DNA of 64,000 nt from an uncultured Lachnospiraceae bacterium (GTDB lineage: Bacteria > Bacillota > Clostridia > Lachnospirales > Lachnospiraceae): NCBI GenBank assembly GCA_937965795.1, contig CALCMD010000103.1:1-64000 (forward strand), read 5' to 3'. The notes under the pieces are model-generated. The model was not told the origin of the DNA. It saw only the letters and a program-made list of their open reading frames with translations, and did not search any database. How positions within the stretch are numbered: the stretch's first letter is position 1; every line of letters starts with the position of its first letter. The position numbers and the translations under genes were made by a program. Positions 18,001-25,648 of this stretch are shown here, piece by piece.

Positions 18001-20618
18001 AGATTTGCCGCAGAATCGAGCCCCGTAGCCAGCGTCCGCTCCTGCCAGACGCCGTCGATGTATTCCTTTTCCTTTATGACATTCGTTCCCGATGACTGGA
18101 AGGGGTTATTCTGCGAATTTTCCACCCAGGCAATCCCGATTCTGCCCTCCTGCGCCGTCACACACTGGAGCATTTCATACGCATCATTCTCTGCGGTCAT
18201 CCGCACCGCTTCTCCAAACGCTCCATTTTCCCAGACGGAAAGGTACAGATCCACGCCGGAGAGCAGTTCCGGAAGCGTGGCATCCTCCGGCATCTGCTTC
18301 GCTTTCTGCCATACCACCCAGGCTCTTTCTCCGTCCGAATAAACCGCCGGATAGTCATTCGCTCCGCCCGTCTCGGCAATCTCCTGCGGGCTGCTCCACG
18401 CCTGTCCGTCATAAAACGAATACAGAAGGGAGGTCTTATTCACCCCGGCTTTCCCGCCCAGATCGTCAATCCATACCAGCAGCTTCTCCCCATTCTTCAG
18501 GCTCACAAGCTGCGGCGCATTGTAGGGATATAAATTTTCTTTTTCAAATATCCGTCTGTCCGTGACGGTGCGGGCTTTTCCCACCGTTCCTTCTGATAAA
18601 TAATCCCGTTCCGACGGCACGGCGCTCTCCCAGTCAAACTCTGCCACATCTGCGCCCCTGAAAATACTTCTGACCTTCTTTTGTTTTGGATAAAGCAGTA
18701 CATCTGCAAACTTTTCCGGCCCGTAGCTTGGTCCATTGAATCCAAACACCTTACTTTCCATGTAGACATAAGCCGTCAGTCCCACCCGCAATGCCTCGGA
18801 AAGCGCAGACGCCGGAAGCTTCACATTCAGATCAAGCTTGCCCTGCAATCCGATTTCCGCATAAGTTTTCAGCTTATTGCTCCCTACTCCCGCGCCGATG
18901 CTGGCGCTCAGCCCGATGCCTGCGTTCATGGACGGGGAATAATTCATCACGCCGTTTCTCACAAGCCTGATCGCCCCGTTAAAATCCGCCTGCAAATCGA
19001 AAGTGACATAGACAGCCGGGAACGGCGGCAGATGATACGTTTGCTCCGTACCCAGGGACGCCTCCAGAATCACGCCTCCCTCTTGGAACTTCATCTCCCC
19101 GGACGCATAGTGAAACTCCATATAGCCAGCCACAGACGCATCTGCCGAGATGCCGATGGAACCATTCACCTTTTTCAGTTTTCCACGAAGCTTGCTGAAC
19201 TTATTCCAGAGCGCGGTGCTGTCCACCTGATTCCCGGTCACTCCCGTGTAAAGCTCCTTCACCTGCCGGTAGGATTCGCTCCAGTACACCGATGAATTTT
19301 CCCCCGCATTGATCTTCGCAGAACCGCCAAACTTCTCGAACCCGATCAGTACCTGCACCACCTTCTGATCCGTGTCTACTTTCGCCTGTACGTTCTCGCC
19401 GATTTTCAGATTCATGGAGGCGTCCATCGAAAACAGGCTACACTGCTTCCCGGCCAGGGTCACCGACGGCCCCTCAATCTTTTCGGCGGGAAGGGATACA
19501 TTATTGAGAAGTTTTTCCGGATTCATCTTCCGTATCACTTCCTCCGCCGTCGCATCCTTCGATATGATGGGCGCAGAACCTTTTAACTCCGCATCCACGG
19601 AATCGGAACTCCCCGCGGAGGATACCGTCCCCGCATAGGAATAGAGATCAGATGAAAGATTCAGATACAAAGCCGACCGGACGCCGTCATAATTGTGGCT
19701 GACATCGTCGCCATTCCCGTAGACCCGGCCGCCGTCGTTGACGCTCATAGCACTGCATTCATGAAAGCCCGGCGAGCGCAGCCACCACCATGTATTTCCG
19801 GCATAAGTTGTACTGGACGAATTGAACACTCCTCTGGCCTTTGCGTACGCACTACTCTTACAACGACGTGATTCATCACAAGTCGCCGCATTTCTTGCGA
19901 AACCATAGGCTGCCGCCTGATCCCCCTGACACACCTCGGATTCGGAGAGCAGGAAGAGCTTGTCGCAGGTATCCTTCCCTCCGCTTGTTCCATAGGAACT
20001 GTTGTTTTCATTCACCACATTTGTATTTTTGATCGCCGCCTGTTCGGACGCTGAGAAGGCAGTATCGATAAAGTTTGACCGGCTGTAGTCTATCCCTGAA
20101 GAATTACTTCCGGAGCTATATCCGTTCAGCCAGCTCCTGATGGTGCTCTTTTCCCAGGTAATACTTGTCTCGCTTGTATGATACAGCTGACGGTCCAGTG
20201 CCAGATCGGATAAAAGCAGCGCCGTATCGCCGTTCACCTCCAACACGCGCCATTTGATCGGTTCAAACCTGTAGTACTTATAATTCGAGCTCGCCCCCAT
20301 CCGCACATACTCTACGCCATCCAGCATGACAACATTGTTCGCATCCCATCCCCCCGTATGCTCCAGTGCATACCAGAGCGGCTGTTCCGCTGCCGGGTCT
20401 ACCTGGCTCTGCGGATACCTCCCGAACCATACGCAGTCCCAGGTCACCACGCCTCCGGACTGCATAGATGCGTCCGCCACCATCCTCGGATTTGACAGGG
20501 CGGACGCTTTTGTCTCAAACGCTGCCTGCGGCAGCATCGTCACCGCCAATCCCACGGTCAGAAGCAGCGACAGCAGACGCTTTGGCCACGTTGATTTGTT
20601 TCCTCGTTTCTGTCTCAT
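15096..20618 (-). CDS. Giant secreted surface protein (DUF6273, CARDB, Big2, InlB-type repeat, BspA LRR)
   Basis: The protein has about 1,840 residues and a signal peptide (KRLLSLLLTVGLAVTMLP). I place the start at 20618, where GAGAGGAAAG precedes the ATG. In order: a DUF6273-type domain (WDCVWFGRYPQS to WWWLRSPG, about 45-290) often found in large clostridial surface proteins; a long beta-rich region; a section resembling beta-propeller repeats (about 700-1030); a CARDB-like domain; two bacterial Ig-like Big2 domains; an InlB/Listeria-Bacteroides-type repeat (AGALITLPKNTYRKEGLFFAGW); a third Big2 domain; a Pro/Gln-rich linker; and a C-terminal BspA-type leucine-rich segment (GKSAFQGNKKLKRVTVGKKV). 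No LPXTG motif is visible. It is probably an adhesin or matrix-binding protein. Confidence 0.9.
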   Translation of the reverse strand: MRQKRGNKSTWPKRLLSLLLTVGLAVTMLPQAAFETKASALSNPRMVADASMQSGGVVTWDCVWFGRYPQSQVDPAAEQPLWYALEHTGGWDANNVVMLDGVEYVRMGASSNYKYYRFEPIKWRVLEVNGDTALLLSDLALDRQLYHTSETSITWEKSTIRSWLNGYSSGSNSSGIDYSRSNFIDTAFSASEQAAIKNTNVVNENNSSYGTSGGKDTCDKLFLLSESEVCQGDQAAAYGFARNAATCDESRRCKSSAYAKARGVFNSSSTTYAGNTWWWLRSPGFHECSAMSVNDGGRVYGNGDDVSHNYDGVRSALYLNLSSDLYSYAGTVSSAGSSDSVDAELKGSAPIISKDATAEEVIRKMNPEKLLNNVSLPAEKIEGPSVTLAGKQCSLFSMDASMNLKIGENVQAKVDTDQKVVQVLIGFEKFGGSAKINAGENSSVYWSESYRQVKELYTGVTGNQVDSTALWNKFSKLRGKLKKVNGSIGISADASVAGYMEFHYASGEMKFQEGGVILEASLGTEQTYHLPPFPAVYVTFDLQADFNGAIRLVRNGVMNYSPSMNAGIGLSASIGAGVGSNKLKTYAEIGLQGKLDLNVKLPASALSEALRVGLTAYVYMESKVFGFNGPSYGPEKFADVLLYPKQKKVRSIFRGADVAEFDWESAVPSERDYLSEGTVGKARTVTDRRIFEKENLYPYNAPQLVSLKNGEKLLVWIDDLGGKAGVNKTSLLYSFYDGQAWSSPQEIAETGGANDYPAVYSDGERAWVVWQKAKQMPEDATLPELLSGVDLYLSVWENGAFGEAVRMTAENDAYEMLQCVTAQEGRIGIAWVENSQNNPFQSSGTNVIKEKEYIDGVWQERTLATGLDSAANLNLAYIDGELTLIYEAGEEEASSISLVQGGRTKQFEGSHAELENGVLYFSSEEGLTAYDVAARFREELFSGEMGDFTVLDNGTSKAVVTTAYDGFRSELRAYLFDKEAGKWSEGIPLTDEGKYIRDYSVVMNEAGKLSAAVNFVEIQEEAESIYGAASLYVMDFGEREDLTVSGVSYEESMVSSGGILPLQFTVTNNGMNPVSEIQVEILDEAGEKIQSGVLACELAPGETADFSYLYQLPAELSRHRIFLNAYAENETRLEDNRAETEIGYADLKVSGLHLSSSDSGVSLKGQVQNTGYEDAPETVVTVYDSGKEEDVIGRAELGTVAGQSSAEFEFLIPEIYLRMHPDVSGNVLYAAAESQAEELNYANNAEQYLVQSAADVPFVLNKQELRMNPGDTETLEISCFREAGIEEKTIIWQSSDENVVRVEDGKLTAAAAGTATVTARIEEKEASCRIWVSEGEAVAGVCLEETNIRIRMGESRLLSASVLPANAANKKVTWETSDSEVATVDPDGAVRGVSVGTALVTVRSEDGNRTALCQVTVLQGENQKYTAVFLGGENTEGESPEALTQEAGALITLPKNTYRKEGLFFAGWSDGENTWKEGESYRMPYRDVEFTALWNQEATLEYRITASADVGGSITPEGEVFVRQSESQTFSIQPEEGYTIGDVQVDGRSVGSVTEYTFEEVSERHTIEASFNRIPAVKVESILLSESEYTLNIGEMLELTASVLPENAEDQTVFWKSEDPDIASVQAGTVTGVSAGTTVILAESADGSEVSAFCTIHVKEPDQTQPENPDQNEPQNPDGKQTEQPALPDGKQPKSQLKIGSIITDSRTAAICRIISLSPCEAEYIGCAKKKTSVTVPDSVMAEGKAFAVTGIGKSAFQGNKKLKRVTVGKKVKTIGQKAFYGCKSLRKLTIKSKVLKKVGKNAFRGIHARAKIQVPKTKLKAYRKILKKRGQGKRVTIKK

Positions 20619-20778
20619 GTTCTTTCCTCTCTTTCTCCTCCCGGAATTGATAAAATATGATATGATATTACATTCTACCACCTTTTAACAAATACCGCCA
20701 TAAAAATATGATGGGGAATTCACCTGATTCCTTTCTCTTTCATCCCTTCCAATCGCTACTTTTTCTTTCATTTCTATG

Positions 20779-20806
20779 TTGCATTCTATTTTATTTATGT
20801 TATAAT
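20779..20806 (+). promoter_or_regulatory. Sigma-A-type promoter for the Rpn-family gene
   Basis: TTGCAT (20779-20784), 16-nt spacer, perfect TATAAT (20801-20806). A start near 20813 gives a leader of about 155 nt before the ATG at 20970. Confidence 0.65.
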
Positions 20807-20914
20807 CTATATACGCATTTATTTCTATGATTCATTCTTTCATGGCTTCTGCCAGTTCTTACGGCTTCTGCCCAATCTTAGAAATCTTCAATGCCAAAAC
20901 CCACTCTATAAGCA

Positions 20915-20967
20915 GGGAGGATTTCTGGAACAGAGCGTAAAGTCCTCCTATATCTAAAGGAGGATTT
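20915..20967 (+). promoter_or_regulatory. Possible RBS-sequestering switch in the Rpn leader
   Basis: The leader carries two copies of GGAGGATTT, at 20916-20924 and 20959-20967; the second is the ribosome binding site. TCCTCC at 20943-20948 lies between them and can pair with either copy. Pairing with the downstream copy would hide the ribosome binding site, and pairing with the upstream copy would free it. Confidence 0.4.
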
Positions 20968-20969
20968 AG

Positions 20970-21959
20970 ATGAAAGAAAATGAAAACACAACTGAGAAAT
21001 CAACAACGCTGCCAGATTCCGACACACCTGTGCCTGCCCGTACTTACAAAGACCGGATATTTCGGATGATTTTCAAGGAAAAGCGTGAATTTTTGGAATT
21101 GTATAATGCCATAAACGATACCCATTACACAAACCCGGATGAACTGATCGTCACCACACTGGACAACGCCATCTACCTGGGAATGAAAAATGATATTTCT
21201 TTCCTTCTTCACGACACTTTATCCCTTTATGAGCATCAGTCCACAGACAACCCAAATATGCCCCTTCGAAATCTCCTTTATGTATCCGACATATACTCCC
21301 GGCTCACCCGGACAGACGACCTGTACGGTTCCCGGGTCGTCCGCATTCCGGAACCCCGGTTCGTGGAGTTCTATAACGGGACAAAAGAACTTCCCGAACG
21401 GTACGAGCGAAAGCTTTCCGATGCGTATGCGAATCCCACAGATTCTCCCGCACTGGAGCTGAAAACAACCGTGCTGAATATCAATCCGGGGAAAAATCCG
21501 AAGTTAATGAACAAATGCCGCACTTTACAGGAGTATATGATTTTCGTAAGCAAAGTCAGAGAACTCAGAAAAAATCTTCCTCTGGCGCAGGCAATGGAAC
21601 AGGCGGTCACAGAATGTATCCATAATGACATACTGACTGACTTCTTACATAAAAACAGATCGGAGGTAATAAAAGTGGGAATTTACGAATATGACGAAGA
21701 ACTCCATATACAGAACGAACGGGCATATGCACGTGAAGAAGGGCTTACGCAAGGTCTTACGCAAGGTCTTGCACAAGGTCTTGCACAGGGACTTGTAAAT
21801 GGCCTGCACCAGGCAGCACTGATTCAAAAACATTTAAACAGCGGGGATTCCCCGGCACAGATCGCTGACCTGCTGAATATCGACCTGGAAACGATTACGA
21901 ATTACTGTCGTCTGCTTTCTGATACAGACGCCGGGCACCCATCTCCAAACGTTCCGTAA
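20970..21959 (+). CDS. Rpn-family recombination-promoting nuclease / putative transposase
   Basis: The protein (329 aa) resembles the Rpn (PDDEXK_2-type) family, first known as putative transposases and shown for some members to be DNases that promote RecA-independent recombination. The N-terminal part has the family pattern KDRIFRMIFKEKREFLELYNA and ISFLLHDTLSLYEHQST, where D and E could be PD-(D/E)XK residues, followed by RIPEPRFVEFYNGT. The C-terminal part has a QGL repeat (about residues 258-277) and an HTH-like tail (LNSGDSPAQIADLLNIDLETI). It is the only plus-strand gene in this region and is bounded by a terminator. GGAGGA stands 5 nt before the ATG. Confidence 0.85.
   Translation: MKENENTTEKSTTLPDSDTPVPARTYKDRIFRMIFKEKREFLELYNAINDTHYTNPDELIVTTLDNAIYLGMKNDISFLLHDTLSLYEHQSTDNPNMPLRNLLYVSDIYSRLTRTDDLYGSRVVRIPEPRFVEFYNGTKELPERYERKLSDAYANPTDSPALELKTTVLNINPGKNPKLMNKCRTLQEYMIFVSKVRELRKNLPLAQAMEQAVTECIHNDILTDFLHKNRSEVIKVGIYEYDEELHIQNERAYAREEGLTQGLTQGLAQGLAQGLVNGLHQAALIQKHLNSGDSPAQIADLLNIDLETITNYCRLLSDTDAGHPSPNVP
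21741..21792 (+). repeat. 12-bp coding tandem repeat (QGL[AT])
   Basis: The unit GGTCTTACGCAA and its variant GGTCTTGCACAA are repeated about four times inside the Rpn-family gene and encode (T/A)QGL. Such repeats before the C-terminal tail are a length-variable feature of this family and may expand or contract by slippage. Confidence 0.8.
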
Positions 21960-21967
21960 ATCATGGA

Positions 21968-22023
21968 AAAACAGAGCAGCTCTATGAACCGCATGATACG
22001 CCGTCCATAAAGCTGCTCTGTTT
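21968..22023. terminator. Bidirectional terminator between Rpn and aminopeptidase genes
   Basis: AAACAGAGCAGCT (21968-21981) pairs perfectly with AGCTGCTCTGTTT (22011-22023), leaving a 29-nt loop. The stem has A on one side and T on the other, as expected for a terminator working for both convergent genes. Confidence 0.85.
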
Positions 22024-22035
22024 CTCTCCCCCATA

Positions 22036-24099
22036 TCATCCTGAGATTTTCTCTTCTTTCAAATGCTCCAGCGGCTCGTTCAGCTCCTCCGTTCCTTCCA
22101 GCACGAACCTCCCGTTTTGGATAATCGAAATCCTGCTGCCATCGGCGCAGAGCACCTCGATACTGCCCAGCTCCTCGTAAGGAATCGTAATGTCTGTATG
22201 GCAGCCCAGATATGCTTTGCCAACGTCTGTTTTTCTCTGAATGGAAACCTCATTGTCCCTGGCAATGATTTCTTTTCCGTCCGGATTATAGACCGCCGTG
22301 TCCTCCGCCCAGCTATAGCAGGTGTCGCCTACTGCAAAGTGAGGTCCCATCTTTTCCGCAATCAGAATCGGCAGACGTCCGGCGACGTCATACTTTTTCG
22401 CTGTCACATATGCCGTGGTATTGGTTCCGATGGCGAACTCGCCCATCGGCAAAGTGTCATGGTGGTACAGCACATTTTCCCGAATGTAGCGTCTGTTCTC
22501 TTCCTCTGACGCGAAATTCCCGCAGGTATAATCCGTTACCATACCGTCTGCAAACTCCATGTGCAGCTTTTCATAGCACAGCTCATTTAAATAGACCCGG
22601 CTTACTTCCAGCACTCCATTCGTTCCCTTTAAGACCGGAGACGTAAAAACTTCTCCCACCGGAATATTCACATCCGCCACGCAGTTTTCAAAATTCGTCT
22701 GCTTCTCCGGTTCCGAAAGCGGATGAAGCTGTACCGTCAGATCTGTATGGTTTTCTGCGCATCCCCGAATATGCACTGCCGTTCCCTGATCCAGCGCATC
22801 GATGATTTTCTGCTGGATTCTCTGGTAGCGGGCATAATCTAAGGTATTGATCTTTACCACCTCATCAAAAATCTGCGGGAAATTCTCTCCGATCTCCGGA
22901 ACAGGAAAGGCAATGATGGTAAAGCTTCGCTCCTCGCCCTTAATATAGCAGTTCGTGACCTGCGCCGCCTCATTATCGAGATTCACCTGAAGCTGCTGCT
23001 GCTTTTCCGACAGATGATACGCTTCCGGCTTATTTTCGGGGGCAAAAGGCATCTCGCCGAAGGTCTCCACACAGGCTGGTCCCGCATGGACATACGCCAG
23101 CTCCCTGTATGCCTCATACGCCGTCCGCATCACGCCCAGCTTTCGCTCCACGAAAGGTTTATCCAGATAGATGGCTGCATCCGCCCGATGGTCATAGTCA
23201 TACTGCTTATTCGGGATTGCTCCCAGGTAACCGATGCGGTGCTGCCCACGCTTATTGACGCTGGCGACAGCCGCCCGGTAGATGACAGGCTTTAATCCCA
23301 TTTTTTCAAAATTCCGGACTGCCGCCCGGATCATCCTTTCAAATCCAAGTGTAAAACGGATATTAACTGTCTTTTTCTTTGACAAATCCTTATTCCCCAG
23401 CACAAATCCGATCCGATACCCTTCTGTGTAGGTATCCGCCATCAGGTCAATCGTTTCCTGCGGCAGAGAATTCAAATGTCTGGCCGTTTTCAGCTCATTT
23501 TCCGTAATGTATTCTCCATATTGATACAGATAACGCAGATCTGTCAAATCCTCTTCCATCAGAATCTTCACCGCAAAATCCAGCGACGGATCAACGGCCT
23601 CGCGGATGCGGCGGCTCACCATCCGATCACTGTAATCACTGACCCACCAGTAGATGATCTGCTGAATTTCCCGATAAGTGGGAAGGACTTCCTCTTCAAA
23701 ACAGTTGTAGATTTCAATGAACAATTCATGAAGAATCGTGATATTTTCCAGACGGTTTTCAAATTTATAAACAATGATTCCTCTCAGCTCCGTATAGAGA
23801 AAGCTCAAAATACGCCCATGAACCTCGCCCAGCCTTTCTACCGCATAAGCAGGGTTTGCATAGCTTTCCTCATAATTCTCCGGGAGAATATCCGCATAGA
23901 GCTGTCTGTTTAATGTCCGCCACTCTTCCAGGCTGCGTTCTCGTTTTACATCCGTCTGATGCAGCATAAAAAGAAAAGAAGCCGTCTTTTCGAAAAAATC
24001 GTCAAACGGCTCCGGAGCCGTATGCTCCCCCGGTATGGAAGCAATACGCCCAATGGTCAGATCATAACGTTCCCGTATCATCTTATCTTCTTCTGACAT
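22036..24099 (-). CDS. Aminopeptidase-like protein related to metallopeptidase family M29
   Basis: The protein (687 aa) is larger than a typical M29 aminopeptidase (about 400 aa) because of an extra helical N-terminal region (1-230). The C-terminal two thirds carries the family pattern: an EVFTSP motif (NIPVGEVFTSPVLKGTNG), then GEFAIGTNTTAY, then EKMGPHFAVGD, whose Glu and His residues would be metal ligands; the last ligands (an H-x-D pair in classic members) are not clear, the best candidate being CHTDI. It would release N-terminal residues from peptides in the cytoplasm. It starts 3 nt after the HD-domain gene stop and is the last gene of the pyr-linked run. AAGGAG precedes the ATG. Confidence 0.8.
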   Translation of the reverse strand: MSEEDKMIRERYDLTIGRIASIPGEHTAPEPFDDFFEKTASFLFMLHQTDVKRERSLEEWRTLNRQLYADILPENYEESYANPAYAVERLGEVHGRILSFLYTELRGIIVYKFENRLENITILHELFIEIYNCFEEEVLPTYREIQQIIYWWVSDYSDRMVSRRIREAVDPSLDFAVKILMEEDLTDLRYLYQYGEYITENELKTARHLNSLPQETIDLMADTYTEGYRIGFVLGNKDLSKKKTVNIRFTLGFERMIRAAVRNFEKMGLKPVIYRAAVASVNKRGQHRIGYLGAIPNKQYDYDHRADAAIYLDKPFVERKLGVMRTAYEAYRELAYVHAGPACVETFGEMPFAPENKPEAYHLSEKQQQLQVNLDNEAAQVTNCYIKGEERSFTIIAFPVPEIGENFPQIFDEVVKINTLDYARYQRIQQKIIDALDQGTAVHIRGCAENHTDLTVQLHPLSEPEKQTNFENCVADVNIPVGEVFTSPVLKGTNGVLEVSRVYLNELCYEKLHMEFADGMVTDYTCGNFASEEENRRYIRENVLYHHDTLPMGEFAIGTNTTAYVTAKKYDVAGRLPILIAEKMGPHFAVGDTCYSWAEDTAVYNPDGKEIIARDNEVSIQRKTDVGKAYLGCHTDITIPYEELGSIEVLCADGSRISIIQNGRFVLEGTEELNEPLEHLKEEKISG

Positions 24100-24102
24100 A
24101 AT

Positions 24103-24687
24103 CTACTCCTTAATGTTTCCACATTTTACATTTCGGTCAATGATTTCCTTTGTAAACGCCCACAGCGCTTCGGAACCATCCGGTGTGCGCTCATTCCTTT
24201 TCATAATCTGTTCGCGCCGCACCTCATGTTCTCTCCAGGACTTTCCGCCGGAGGCGTCGTTTAACATCACCGGCTGCACCTTATCCAGCGTCAGGGCAAA
24301 TTTCGCTTCCGGCGTCTGCCCCTCCTCGAACTCTTCCCAGAGATTCCTCATCTCTTCTGCCTGATCTGGAGGAAGAAGGTGAAAAATACGTTCTGCCGCT
24401 TTCACTTCCCGCTCTCTTTTCGTGGTGTTCCCCGCCGTATCATAAGCATAGGTATCTCCTGCGTCGATTTCTACAATATCATGAATCAGCACCATCTTCA
24501 TCGTCTTTAAAACGTCGATTTTCTCCCTGGCATGTTCAGCAAGGAGCGCACACATCAGCGCCAGGTGCCAGGAATGTTCCGTGTCATTTTCTTTCCGGCT
24601 TCCATCTGAAAGGTAGGTCTGCCGCGTAATCTTTTTTAATTTATCCACTTCCAGAATAAAATTCATCTGTTGTTGTAATCTGTCCAT
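24103..24687 (-). CDS. HD-domain phosphohydrolase
   Basis: A 194-residue protein of the HD superfamily, related to the YfbR/5'-deoxynucleotidase-like group. The first ligand His is in TEHSWHLAL, the central His-Asp pair in VLIHDIVEIDAGDT, and a later Asp lies near LTLDKVQPV, consistent with metal-dependent phosphohydrolysis of a nucleotide or similar ester. It lies downstream of pyrimidine genes, which fits nucleotide metabolism, although the substrate cannot be read from the sequence. It is separated from the next upstream gene by 12 nt. Confidence 0.88.
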   Translation of the reverse strand: MDRLQQQMNFILEVDKLKKITRQTYLSDGSRKENDTEHSWHLALMCALLAEHAREKIDVLKTMKMVLIHDIVEIDAGDTYAYDTAGNTTKREREVKAAERIFHLLPPDQAEEMRNLWEEFEEGQTPEAKFALTLDKVQPVMLNDASGGKSWREHEVRREQIMKRNERTPDGSEALWAFTKEIIDRNVKCGNIKE

Positions 24688-24699
24688 GTTCCATCCCCC

Positions 24700-25014
24700 C
24701 TATACGCCAATCAAAATGACAAAAATCCAGACAGCCAGTACACATCCATTCAAAATTGTGCCCAACTTGGAAAAGAAAAACAGCGTATCCTGCTCTCCAA
24801 AGCTCATCATCCCAAGAATCAGCCCCATCAGGGAAAATACCGTTCCCGTCAAACCGATGGAACCAAGATATGCCCCTCCCTGGCCGTCCAGATAGTATGC
24901 CAGATACGCCAGCGCCGCAAAAATCACAAGGGAGATTCCTCCCAAGATGGTTGAAACCAGCCCTCTCTGGGAATGTTTCTTTTCCGCAAAGGAATACATT
25001 CGTTTTCTAGCCAT
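24700..25014 (-). CDS. Small membrane protein, DUF6142-like
   Basis: This is a protein of 104 aa with a basic N terminus and three predicted transmembrane helices (about 18-40, 50-70 and 78-100). It resembles an uncharacterised Lachnospiraceae family, which I recall as DUF6142. I choose the start at 25014 because TTAGGAGAA stands 7 nt upstream; the upstream frame runs into vanZ. It overlaps the vanZ stop by 8 nt. Function is unknown. Confidence 0.75.
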   Translation of the reverse strand: MARKRMYSFAEKKHSQRGLVSTILGGISLVIFAALAYLAYYLDGQGGAYLGSIGLTGTVFSLMGLILGMMSFGEQDTLFFFSKLGTILNGCVLAVWIFVILIGV

Positions 25015-25468
25015 ATACTTTTCTCCTAACATAATCGCAAAACGCAAAAATCAGATACCCCAGAATTCCTCCGAGAGTATTGAGCGTCAGATCATCCACA
25101 TCAAAACTTCCGACCCTGGATACCAGTTGAATCGTCTCCACCAGAAAGCTGAATTCAAAGGTAAACAAAGCCATGCGGAAGATTCCTCTTGTATGGCGGT
25201 TCAGCATCGGGAGAAAGAAGCCAAAAGGAACAAATGCCAGCACATTTCCCGCCAGATTGATAAAAACGGCGAAATTTCCAATCACTTCCCGGTTCTGCCA
25301 GAACCGCCGAATTTCCAGAAAGGGCATCAGATTATAAGAATACTGCCTGTCTGCCACAGTCCTTCCATAGCTCTCAGCAAAAAACAGAAAATACGTCAAA
25401 GCCAGCAGATAGCCGATAAACAGAATCAGCCCTATGATCCGTATTCTCTTCTTCGTTTTCTGTTTCAT
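25007..25468 (-). CDS. VanZ-family membrane protein
   Basis: The 153-residue protein has four hydrophobic helices and the VanZ-family pattern: NLMPFLEI after the first helix, then NLAGNVLAFVPFGFFLP and SFLVETIQLVSRVGSFDVDDLTLNTLGG. VanZ of vancomycin elements gives teicoplanin resistance, but chromosomal relatives are widespread and mostly of unknown role. Its ATG starts 1 nt after the stop of the 50-aa membrane peptide (TGAGATG) without a strong ribosome binding site, so translational coupling is likely. Confidence 0.88.
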   Translation of the reverse strand: MKQKTKKRIRIIGLILFIGYLLALTYFLFFAESYGRTVADRQYSYNLMPFLEIRRFWQNREVIGNFAVFINLAGNVLAFVPFGFFLPMLNRHTRGIFRMALFTFEFSFLVETIQLVSRVGSFDVDDLTLNTLGGILGYLIFAFCDYVRRKVYG

Positions 25469-25469
25469 C

Positions 25470-25622
25470 TCAAATCAGTACGTGCTTTCTTTTTTTCAGG
25501 AGTTTTCCTCCCTGGACAATCAGCAGAATCCCCGATACGATTCCGCAGACCAGCACAACGATTCCTACTGCAAGATTGGCTGCACCCGCACTTCCCATTG
25601 TCTTATATACCTTTTCGTTCAT
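25470..25622 (-). CDS. Small membrane peptide, 50 aa, between pyrE and vanZ
   Basis: This short frame has an excellent ribosome binding site (AAGGAGGT, 7 nt before the ATG). The peptide starts MNEKVYKTMGSAGAANL, has one strongly hydrophobic stretch (about 17-37, VGIVVLVCGIVSGILLIV) and ends in a basic tail (GGKLLKKRKHVLI), the layout of a single-pass membrane protein with the tail inside. Its stop is 1 nt before the vanZ start and its start is 26 nt after the pyrE stop, so it is an integral member of the operon. No function can be assigned. Confidence 0.78.
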   Translation of the reverse strand: MNEKVYKTMGSAGAANLAVGIVVLVCGIVSGILLIVQGGKLLKKRKHVLI

Positions 25623-25648
25623 GCAAAGACCTCCTTATTTGCTGTGCC

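Larger units (their letters stand above)
20619..20969. other. Divergent intergenic region between surface protein and Rpn nuclease genes
   Basis: This 351-bp stretch has no gene. It holds the plus-strand Rpn promoter (20779-20806), the Rpn leader with alternative hairpins (20915-20967), and the AT-rich upstream region of the surface protein gene, for which I see only a TATGAT-like -10 candidate near 20655-20665 and no convincing -35. Confidence 0.5.

Noticed and set aside
21741..21792. Possible CRISPR-like repeats
   Set aside because: The repeats are contiguous 12-bp units in frame within a coding gene, without spacers.
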